A stretch of 64,000 bases of DNA from Chiua virens. Taxonomy: Eukaryota > Basidiomycota > Agaricomycetes > Boletales > Boletaceae. A program made the position numbers and the translations under genes. The notes beneath the pieces are model-generated. The model worked only from the letters and a program-made list of their open reading frames with translations, was not told the origin of the DNA and searched no databases. The stretch is from the NCBI GenBank assembly GCA_019787685.1, contig JAHNUO010000021.1, forward strand, positions 248,001 through 312,000. The letters run 5' to 3'. Below, in pieces: positions 47,652 to 57,653 of the stretch (positions are counted from its first letter, which is position 1; every line of letters starts with the position of its first letter).

Positions 47652-50600
47652 TCAAGCAATCTCCCCCTGTGGTTGGGACGGTGTAAACGCGTCCAGCATC
47701 CTGTCATAACTGTTGGGAGGCGTCGTGGGCTGATCAACCGGAACAGTCGGTTCTTCAACACGGTTGCGCTTCGTGGGCTTGCGGCGACGACCAGCTACCG
47801 AAATAGTGACTTAACATTACGTCAGCCAAATGGTGATGAATGAGAATGGCGGACCATCTTTGCCTTTCCCTTCGGGTGATGAAAACACGTTGGAACGGGA
47901 AGAAGTGCGCTTGCGGTTATTTTTCGTTGGTTCTAAAAGTCAAGCAGCCCAAAATGTAGTTAGTGCACGGTTTGCGCATTTGGACTCACCACCATCATCA
48001 ACGCCCATCGTGTAACTGTTGTCGCCTTCAAATAGATGGTAAACATTTATACAAACTACGACCTGGATTGAGATACACCTTTGATATGGTTTGTGGGGTT
48101 TTGTAACCTTCGGATAGCTGATAATGAAATTTCATGGTCTCATACGCATATCTCTTGGAACGTCGTGACCCAAATACTCACATGTATGAGGATCTGGATG
48201 AAACGAAAATGCAGTCGGGTCAATGACATGTGCATAAAATGGGAGTCGTTAGACTTGTGTGATGAAAGGGTCGGTGTCGAGAGGTGTACAAGAAGGGACG
48301 AGGCCAAAATGTGGACATGGCGAATGAAAAAAAAAAAAAAAAGATGCACGTACCTTCGCCCCGAGGGGTTGGTTTCGGAGGATCAGCAACAAGCTCCAAC
48401 GATATAACATCTTCGGGATCGCAACCCACTTCACGACTGGGAATGCCAGGCTCCGGCTCAGATTGGGATGGGGTTGGCATCTGGGCATGAGAGAAAGGGT
48501 CGTCCAGACATACACTCTCATCCGACAGCTGTGCGGCAGCTAACGAGATTTTCGGCGCATTTTTCAAGAGAATTATTGAAATCATTCTCACCTGCATTGG
48601 ACAAGTGTGCCTGCTCTGAGTCTGATGGTACACTGTGAAGGTCGTCGAGCGTCGCCTTATCGAGATTCTTGTTGACAGCTTCGTCCTGGTCCTCCTCGTC
48701 ATGCCCATCTTCGTCATCTTCATGGTCGTGATGTTCGACGTCATCGTGTTGCTCGCTGTCTCCATCACTCTCGTCGGCAGGCTTGAGAACGAATTGAGAT
48801 CTGATGTCACCAGACTTGTGATCCTTCACGTCAGCATCACGATAAGAAACCTTGAAACGTTCCTGTTCTGGAATCTTTGTTCTCAACGTCACCTTCTTTT
48901 TCCTGGTGCGCTGACGGTACGCATTGACGTCTATGGCCTAAATAAAATGCAAGCATGAAATCGGTAAATTATGCACGAATCTGAGTAACGACTGACTGTG
49001 ATGAGATTCTTCAACGCATTCTGGACGTCGAGATCCAAGCTTGGTTTGTCTCGCAGTTCGATTGCCCCCGTTTGATCTGCCCATGCAAAGCGTGTATCTT
49101 GAATCAAGTTGATTGCACGTTGCAGCACGTTGGTCTGCTTGAGGTGCGTTTGGATTTCTTTGTGCAGCGCCAGCCAGTGAGGGAGAATGTTATTGCCGCA
49201 GGTTGCAGAGAGGCGTGATCGAGATGGTCTGGCCACTCAAATGGAGGAGGATCGAGGGGAACAACAGGCTTTGGTGGTTGTTTGGTCAAGTGGGACTGAC
49301 GAGACAGAGGCGTGGTGCGGCGATAGGGAACAGTGACTTGTTCGATTGCGGCACGAAGAAAAGCAGCTGACTGAGATTCAAGAAGGAGAGGTTTGCGATA
49401 AAACTGAACGATCTCGTGTTCAAGAATAGTGAGCTGCGCGAGCTGGCCGTGGACACGGGGACGACTCCCTGGAGCTTTCCAACCCCATTCGAATGTATGA
49501 AAATTGAGCATGTGTTGACCGCGGAAGGAGTTTGGATTGATGTCGGTCGGAATAACGGATTGACGCCTCCAGCTGTCGTGAAGGTCGGATACGGCCGCGT
49601 ACTTCACGAGGCTTTTGTTGACGACGCTGAGAATGATCGTTTTCGCAATATCGGCCTCGGCAGTGAGTTTCTTCAGCTGTTCTGGCGTGAGTTTGTCGAC
49701 CTGTTCAAGCTCGTCAGATAACGGTCCGTCTTCTTCCTCTTCGCCCTCGGTCTCATTGTCCATCGATTTCGCCTTGCGTTTTACGTTCGGCCTCTTCTTC
49801 TCAGCGAGAGAGAAGTAGCTTGCAATGTCCTTAACGCTTTCAGGACGAGGAGGGATTGTTCGAGATGTCAATTCGATTTCAAGAGCAAGGAACACCTCAA
49901 AAACTTCGAGGAAGACCTTGCAAATCTGTATGTGGATGAGATCGATCCTGGTACCAGGGATCTCAAGGTGTATGAACATACTGCGTGGACGGCGAGGTCG
50001 CGATTCTCGGTATTAAGGGATGGGTGTCCGAGTATGGCACGGATCATGTCCGCACTGGCTGAACCGGGTAACCATTCGCGTCCATGAGCTTTGACGAGGT
50101 AGACGTAAGGGGTGAACCAAGATGATACCTGAAATCAAGTCAGCAAACGACACAATCACCATTTTCTCATCCAAGGACAAACTGAGATCTGAGCTGTCAT
50201 CGTCAAGGACGCCGGTCGTGCGAAGATCATCGATGTATTCTTTAACGCCAAAAATGACATGTTTGGTGTACTCGGGCCAGGCTTCAGCTAACGTTGCATC
50301 ATGTTCAGGATTTCGACCTATCGTGTAAGACGCAATGTGGGAGATATTAAATGCCTTATCAAAGGCAATGTCGAGCTTCTCGCGCAGGCCTTCCTTGATT
50401 GCACCGGGGAGAGGCGTTGCATCCTTGAATGAACGGTAAAGACTTGTTGCGTCAGATGTGATCTTCGCGAGTGTGGCATGCATCTCCAACCTTCACAAGC
50501 TTCTGCAGAGTCTTAATGTCGTTCACGGCGTTGTCGGAAACGTCAACGTTATTGAAGCAGCGATGGAGGCGTGATTCGCCTTGGATGATGAAGTGTGCAA

Positions 50601-50751
50601 GAATCTAGCTCCATACGTCAGTAATATTCCAAGCACCACAAACGATTGATATCGGACACACCCCACCAATGGAGGAAAACATGTCATCGTAGAATTGTGA
50701 GAGTTTGAAGTGACGAGATGCAACGTAATAGCGACCAGCCGGCACGGACAT
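47652..50751 (-). pseudogene. gene C, unidentified acidic protein with apparent frameshifts
   Basis: Minus-strand exons read MSVPAGRYYVASRHFKLSQF, ILAHFIIQGESRLHRCFNNV, MHATLAKITSDATSLYRSFK with FADLISG, WFTPYVYLVKAHGREWLPGS, IPPRPESVKDIASYFSLAEK, EGEEEEDGPLSDELEQVDKL, PHWLALHKEIQTHLKQTNVL with NLIQDTRFAWADQTGAIELR, and RFKVSYRDADVKDHKSGDIR. A run of D/E/H (DDVEHHDHEDDEDGHDEEDQ) and a basic tail follow. Frame changes without good splice sites occur near 50.48, 49.98 and 49.21 kb, so it is either decayed or carries sequencing errors. An oligo-T tract (about 48329-48345) lies in an intron. Acidic plus basic low-complexity tails suggest a nuclear, chromatin-facing protein (inference). It sits tandem to gene B, 400 bp upstream. 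Confidence 0.5.
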
Positions 50752-51025
50752 TACTAACACAACGGCTAGATCAATATTTAGCATAGGCCTAAATGTTGAG
50801 ATATATGTATTACCGAATATCAAGATTAGTTTCCAGTTCTGTCGATGGCTGAATTTGATGTTTCGCCCGCGGTAGTGTTGCCGCGAACTGAACTGAAGTG
50901 AACTCGAAGTGGCACTTCGTTATAGTTCGTTTTTTCGAAGTGAGACGAAGTGCACTTCGAAGTGGGTTCGAAGTGGGCAAGAACTGAGCCGGCATTTCCC
51001 AGCCAATAGTATTAAGAATAAATAA

Positions 51026-54000
51026 CTAGATCTGCTGGTTGTCGCTACTACTAGTACAGTTGCAAATCAAATCATTTAGTTCTTCAAAGTTACCCGTAGC
51101 AATCAATTCACATGAAGCATAGTCTGTCAACTCAGTAATACTATAGTCAAGTGGGTTTGCAATGAGATCCGAGGTAAAAGAAAGGTGTTCCTGTTTGTAC
51201 TTGAACTTGAGAACCTGTAGTGCTTCCATTAGCTCTGGGCCAAGATTATTCCGACGCAATGTGCAAGTTTCCTTGCTTGACGAAAAGACACGTTCACAAG
51301 GCACCGATGACGCCTGTGCAGGAAGTACATCCATAGCCACCCAAAAGAGTAATGGGTAAGTATGCTCATGCCGCTGAGAGATTCTTGTTAGTTGTGTGAA
51401 TGAAGACTAAGAAACCATGTACCTCCCAGAAGCAGACAAGATCAACACTGTGTTCCGACACATCACCACTCATCACCGTACCAGTATCCATCTCATACCT
51501 GAGTAGCTCACTCTCAGCAGCCTTTTGGTCATCAATCTGAGCACATGCCAGTGCTTTGAGACGTTCACAGTCTTCTGGGGCAGTGTGACCCAGACGAGGA
51601 GGGTCTGGGCCTAGTAGGGATGGTTGGTTCTCTGAGTCTAGGCTAGTACAAGTAGTACGATCAGTGTCTGGATTGGACACTGTGTTGAGAGTGGTTATGT
51701 TAGTGGTTGCTGTAGATGTGAATGTGTTGGCATAGGATGTGGACCTTTGAACTTTGGCCAGTCCCTGTAAGCATCTGACACCACGTGCATGCGCCTGCGC
51801 TGCCCTGGCTACTGTGCTGCCAGGCAGGCCCAACAGAGTGTGGCCTGAGCTTTTGTTATTTGCCTTGTCATGAAGTCGAGCAGCCCGCTGATAAGCTTCC
51901 ATCTGTGGTAGCCTTGTCAATACATGTCACTGGAAATCTATGTTATTGTTCAGACTCACGGCTTCGAGCATCCATTTCCGTGCATTTTTGACATCCTCTG
52001 CCGGCCAATGTTGTTTCATCCACATAAACTTCATTGTTGGATTCAAAACTAGCAAAACAAATCTCAAATGGTTGTCAGTGTAGGAGTTGGGGCACTGACG
52101 TACTCATTGCGAGGGCATAGATGCACATTTTACGGCCTTCAGCTACATACTCATCGATCTTCTCAGTTGCGATTGATATGTAATGGGCTAGCTCAGGGAT
52201 CGTCGATTTTAGGTCCTTCCATTCATGGTTAAGTATCTCGTATAGTGGAATGGCCATTGGTAGTGTTGGCGTGTGTTCGAACAAGAAGTTTTGCTGCATA
52301 AGATGTGGAATCTCTAGGGCTTGATGGATATTGCATAGAACACCAATCTCATAGTCATTTAGAGCGAGATGACAAATATCGGAGTGTTCAGGGCATTGAA
52401 GGAAGCGTACAAGACCCTGGAGAAAGATGTGTGAGTATCTCGCCACGACGGACATCAAATCACAACCTACTGGATGTAATAAAATTATACGGTCAATCAT
52501 ATTAAACATAGAGGACCACCGTGTCTCACAATCCTGCAATAACTGTACTTCAGGCATGGATTCGTGTATGGGGTCTACCATTTTCCCCTTCCAATATCCT
52601 GAGTTGTTACCTTGTCTGATTAGCTTGCGTAGGTCACGCCCCCGTTGCCCTGATGCGCAACATGCAGCAACTACCCTTTGGCCTGTGCCAATAAGATCCC
52701 GTTCTAATGTCGCAACATACTTTTTCACATTTGTGACCATCTCAGCATCTGGATTGTGAGGAAGAGTTGAGAGTGGGGCTGTAGGATTTGCCTTCAGTTC
52801 GGCTAGAAAAGCCTGCACGGCAATGTTCATGACATGTGGAAAGCACCTAGTATATTGCAAACTGAGTCTATGGGATCTCAAAATTAAAGCTCTAGCCTAC
52901 CAGAGACGGTTTCCATCATGATGAAATGCCACCCCTTTGGCACACAGCAGGTGTTCAAGTTGCCGCATCATGGTATTATTGTTGGATGCATTATCCACGG
53001 TAATCTGACCAAGCTTATGCTGAATTCCGACTTCATCCAAGAGGTGGAAGAACTCGTTAGCAAGACGAATACCACTATGACTTCCATCAATAAACCGAAA
53101 GGCAATGAGGTGATCGCAGTATTCAAGGTGGTTCTCTGGACTTCAAGCCAAGAAGTGTGCTGTAATGGCCATAAAGCTGTCGCGATTAGGATCGCTCCAT
53201 AGGTCTGTCGTCAGGGAGATGCGTCCAAGAGCATTCTTCACAAAATCAGCAACCCACAAGATGTTACTAGAGCAGGGACTCACTTGAAGGTCTGTCTTGA
53301 TTTGGTCTATCTCTGTTCTGTATGTGTGAAGAATTTGCATGGTAAGCTTAGTGCGATGTGGGACATCACTATCGGTGATGTTTCCTCGGCCAAGGTAGCA
53401 GAGAAGGTTACAAAAGTTGGTCGACTCTGTGACTTTGATTGACTATGACGGTGAATGAATAACTTGACTCATTCTGGACCAGTACATTAGTACTTACCTG
53501 GTCGTCTTCAACAACCCACTTCATGAGTAAGTGGTGAAACATTGGAACTGTAAATGGTTCTTGAATCAGGCCACCAATGTCTTCAAGTTCATGAATCTTT
53601 AATCCATGCTCGTTGATCGCCTGCTTGTACTCCTCTGGATGTTTGGTCTTGAGGTAGGTTCGATAGCATGTTGTCATCCCGGTGCCGTGTTTCCATGTCT
53701 TCCACTGTCGTTTACTGCCCCTAGATTAATGGAGGTGAGAACTTGCTCACGCTAGTACTCAGTCAAGGGCTATCACTTACTCTTTCGGTTCAGAGCATGG
53801 CTTGCATCCGACATACGGTGTCGTAGGAAAACTTCTCAGAGTGTCTTCAGGCTTGGGAAGATCTTCTGGCCAGATTGCTGGAGGCTTGGATGACATAAGG
53901 GGCCGGAGGTGGTACCAGACATCTGTGGCCGCAGTCTTGGAATGCTCTGGCGACCTGCCAGTATGGCGAAGGCGAAACCTCATACGGCCTTCTTGACTCT

Positions 54001-54616
54001 TCGTCTCCACCCCTTCTGACTCATGTCTGCAGTGCAGATCAGCGTGGGTATCCGACTCCGATTCTGTTGGTCCAACACCACATGTTGTGGCTGCTACCAC
54101 TTCTGTCGGCACAACAGACTTGGAAATGGCATTAGGCGAGTGTTTAGACTTCCGCCTCTTCCCGGTAGTCTGACCTTTCGTATTGTACTTGCACTTGTGC
54201 GTAAGCAGGGTAGGTAGATTGGCAATGGCTGAGTTACAAAGGCTGGGATCAATCTCGGGGTAATGGAGGTGCAGACGCTGGTCAGGGAACAGCGAAGGTA
54301 CGGTATCACAGGGGACTGGGTACAGAAGGATATGTGGAGGAACTGGAAAGTAGGGACTAGCGTGCATGGGAGTTGGATAGACAGGTGTGGTTGGTGGATA
54401 ATGGGCGTAGATGGACGGCAAGTTGGGGGCGGGGCTAAGGTGAGATGGGACAGACTGAGACGATGAATGTTCAGAAAGTGGTGGGGGCATGTTCTCACTG
54501 GTAGGAAGTGTCATGGTATTTCCACTATATTGCATGGTGCCGGGCAGGAGAGACTGGCGATATTGAGGGGTTCGAGGCTGCCATTTTGTTGGTAGCAAAG
54601 CAAGATCTTGATACAT
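51026..54616 (-). pseudogene. hAT transposase with BED-type zinc finger
   Basis: In order: a proline-rich leader (54616-53777, HYPPTTPVYPTPMHASPYFP); a BED-like finger region (WKTWKHGTGMTTCYRTYLKT, KHPEEY); NFCNLLCYLGRGNITDSDVP; the catalytic-domain start RISLTTDLWSDPNRDSFMAI; ITVDNASNNNTMMRQLEHLL; RCFPHVMNIAVQAFLAELKA; CETRWSSMFNMIDRIILLHP; NPTMKFMWMKQHWPAEDV; and the dimerisation tail DVLPAQASSVPCERVFSSSK with LMEALQVLKFKYKQEHLS, ending 51026. An in-frame TGA follows TAHFLA (53143-53145), where a tryptophan or other sense codon is expected. That lesion suggests the copy no longer moves itself, although a spliced bypass cannot be excluded. It recognises the element ends and cuts them in the nucleus. 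Confidence 0.85.
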
Positions 54617-54766
54617 TTGTTGAGTGCATCTTGTCGGCTCAATGTGTGCTCACCACGGTGAGGTGACCGACGGCAGCGGTCATGGCGTTTGTTCGTAGGA
54701 CTGAGCTGGCAATGATCATGGCTGCAGGCCAATGGACATTGCTCCATGGGCGACTGGCCATCACAC

Positions 54767-55473
54767 TGTAGGAGTTAGATACTCCCTACGGTTGTAGGAT
54801 ACATTTTCCTCGCTCTTCATCATGTCATATCACCTCCTATCTCATCCGCCATCGACTTCGTGCCAGCCCGGTTTCATTCCTAGCATTTACAGATCATCCG
54901 AATCCAATCCGAGTCCAATCCGAGTCAACGCGATCCAATCCGGTTCCTTCGTACGTATTCTGCTTCATCTGATTTGACTTGTTCTACTCGATTTGGCCTT
55001 ATTAAGGTCATTACTATCCTAACACCTTTCCTTTCTTTGTCATATACAAGGTTTGACACTCCTTCTTAGCATACTCACCCTATGTCGATCCTGTACACTT
55101 ACTTAGGGTCGGATTACCTTTAACAGTCCTGGGTTATGCCCAGGACTATAAAACCATGTTTCTAACACAAAAATATTGTCTTGCTGCATTCAGGAGATCT
55201 CCTGTTTACTCTCCCATGTGTGAGTGAGCTGGATAGTTTCTCTTTTACCTCGTCCTATTGTTCCTCTGCGTCTCATCTACTTGAATCAATACTCTCATTG
55301 CCTCGCCTCCACCCGGATACTTTTACATCGACCGCTTTTCATTCCAGATCGTCCAGCAGCCTCTAGGACTCTTAGACAAACCTGAATCCATCATTCCTTC
55401 CAAATATAACCCCCCTTGGGACGAACCTAATTGCCCCACCTTTCTTCTTATCACCCATTATTTCTTTTCTACA
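54767..55473 (+). mobile_element. solo LTR, family 1, nested in the hAT element
   Basis: Begins TGTAGGAGTTAGATAC, ends TTTTCTACA, 707 bp. The palindrome GTCCTGGG-TTATG-CCCAGGAC is at 55126-55146 and TATAAAA at 55147-55153. Flanks are ACAC and ACAT, one base short of a perfect 4-bp duplication. It is nearly the same as 13088-13793 over its whole length. It lies just upstream of the transposase leader, in its likely promoter. Confidence 0.92.
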
Positions 55474-55642
55474 ACATGTCACAACTCACATGTCACCTGT
55501 GTCACCTCTTCAACTACGCCACACTTCGAAGTCAGTTCGAAGCCGGTTCAAGTTCAGTTCACTGTAACGAAGTGCTAAAACATGAACTGAAGTGAAGTCT
55601 ACTTTGAAGTCAGTTCACTTTGATGGCAACACTAGCCCGCGG

Positions 55643-56169
55643 ACCAAACGTGCACCAAATCTTGAAATTTATGCGCAGGTTTTGTTTTGTCAAATATGTG
55701 AAACTAAACAAAGAGTATTCATCACACAAATGTCAAATTTCTGATAAACCCCATATAAATTCTTATCATTAGAATAATAATAATAATGGTTTATAAATGG
55801 TTTATATTGGTTCGTGATATGCATGATGGGGATCATTCCCTCAGGTGCAGGAGAGTGGTCTCAACATACTACCAAAGGCCAACCTTGATTTACTTGGAAG
55901 GTTCATCACAACACGTCTAGTCAGGCATGTAAGGGGGATTTATAAATATTCATCAGCAGTAAAAATGAACTGGTGATTATTGATGTGTCACATTACTGGT
56001 TGTTGGGAAAGGCTAATCAACCTCTCTGGACCTCATAAATTCTTTACAATGGTTCATTTGTTGTGTGAGGAGTATAATTCTGATGGAATGTAGGGATGCT
56101 TGCAAACTAGTTAGGCTTTAGCTAGCTATGTATGCTATATCATTCTTGCCCACATCAAGTCTCCTTTAA
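55643..56169. other. AT-rich flank, no gene
   Basis: Includes an (AAT)n tract near 55770-55788 and repeated ATGGTTTATA words. No open frame of note. Confidence 0.6.
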
Positions 56170-56400
56170 CCTATTGGCAGTTGGTCTCAGAAACCATTGT
56201 AACCACTAAATGGCTAGTGCTGACATTTCCCTGTCATCATGGTGTTTCCTTCAATCCATTGGTAGATGGTCTCAGAAATCCCAGCAATGGCCAGATTGTT
56301 GATGTTGGCATTTCTTTGTCATTTGTAGCACTCCTTGGATCTATTCACAGTTGGTCTCACACATACTGCAGTCACCTTACACCGATGAAGATGGGCAGCT
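56170..56400. repeat. 85-bp tandem repeat, about 2.7 copies
   Basis: TGGTCTCA recurs at 56182, 56267 and 56352, 85 bp apart, with similar but diverged sequence between (ATTGGCAGTTGGTCTCAGAA, CATTGGTAGATGGTCTCAGA). Confidence 0.8.
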
Positions 56401-57600
56401 GATGGTTGCAAATAGGCCGTCTGAGACCGCCAGCCAAGGTTGGGTCGAGTGAGAGTGGGGCACCAATGGAGCTGGATAGGCCAAGGGAGGGACAATCCAG
56501 ATGAATAGGCCAAGCTTATTTGTTGTGAAGATGAGTAGTGAAATAAGGTAGATGTTGAGTGGAAGAGAAGACTGGTAGGCTGATTGTAGAGAGTGTGCCA
56601 TCCCGCTGGGCCGATAAGTATGGCTGACAAGAAAATACTGATGTGTGATGGGTGGGCTGATGAATAGAATGGCAATGGAAACAGAGGGGCTGACGGAAAT
56701 GATAGAGAGGATATCCTGTTGGCCAATGAAGGGATGGCTGAGAGGGACCAAGGGGCCAAAGGCCTGAGAGGCGAGGTGAAAGGGTCAGTCAATTGGACAT
56801 CCATCAGTGATGAATGGAATGGCCGAGATAGTAGACAGCAAAACATACAAATGGGCTGATGTGCTGCAGGCTGATAGTGGTAGTAAGCCAAGTGAGGGAC
56901 AGACTGATATGCACGGGTTGGCTGACATCTGAGATACTTCAGCAAGGTGGGCCAATGTGAGCAGAGGCAGTACATAGGTCTAGGCTGAAGAATGGTGTGC
57001 CAATAGCCAATGGCCAGCCACTATACAGTAGGGAAAAATGAATGAATGGGCCAAGGCAATGGGTACTGACACACATGAACCGGCCAGTAGGGAAGTGGGG
57101 TTTGAGATAGATGGGCCAAGTTGAGAGGAATAAACAACAATGGATTGGCCTAGACAATGAAAGTTGATACACATTGAGTGGCTGGTGAAGAGGCGATGCT
57201 ATGCAAGACCTGTGGGCTGAGTGCAGAGTACTTGGTGTCAACGGATCAGCCGATGGAATGAAGGCTGAGACCCATTGAGTGGCCAGTGAAGAGGCAATGC
57301 TGTGTGAGACCTGTGGGCCGAGTGCAGAGGACTTGGTGTCAACGTATTGGCCAAGGGAATGAAAGCTGAGACCCATTGAGCGGCTGGCAGAGAGGTTATG
57401 TATAGGAGACTGATGGGCCGACTGTAGAGGACTGATGCACATTGAGCAGCCTGTGAAGAAACAGTAGATGAGACACCAGTCAGCCAATCAGCCAATGTCT
57501 GAGAGTTTAGTGCACTCCTGTGAGCCAAGGGGATGCATGACAACCTGAGTCTCCTGGGCCAACGATAGTATGAGGGCACTGATTAATGGGCTGATCATCC
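56380..57600. repeat. GGGCYGA-rich dispersed repeat, copy 1
   Basis: A block beginning GATGAAGATGGGCAGC and rich in GGGCCAA/GGGCTGA words. It recurs at 59374-59695 in direct orientation and at about 61100-62280 inverted. Inside it a 101-bp unit is tandemly repeated (CATTGAG at 57172, 57273, 57374). Long open frames on the minus strand (for example 56319-56975) translate to low-complexity P/S/H/L sequence and look incidental. Confidence 0.7.
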
Positions 57601-57653
57601 TGGAGCGATTGCTGGGCGGAGATAATAGCAAGTCGATTGGCTGCCAACACTGC

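Larger units (their letters stand above)
50873..55634 (-). mobile_element. complete hAT transposon with perfect 8-bp target duplication
   Basis: The ends are TAGTGTTGCC (50873 on) and GGCAACACTA (ending 55634). The flanking duplication is GCCCGCGG at 50865-50872 and 55635-55642. Subterminal regions at 50880-50985 and 55510-55625 are packed with GAAGTG/CACTTC and GAACTGAA words, typical transposase-binding arrays. Total 4,762 bp, of which 707 bp is a nested solo LTR (54767-55473), so the hAT itself is about 4.05 kb. The target duplication is unmutated, so insertion is fairly recent. Confidence 0.95.

Noticed and set aside
43187..49818. Plus-strand frames opposite genes B and C
   Set aside because: The minus-strand exons have consistent splice sites and phase. 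The plus-strand frames are antisense shadows.
56319..57579. Long minus-strand open frames (up to 218 codons)
   Set aside because: They translate to low-complexity P/S/H/L sequence over a tandem and dispersed repeat, and similar frames appear in every copy of the repeat.
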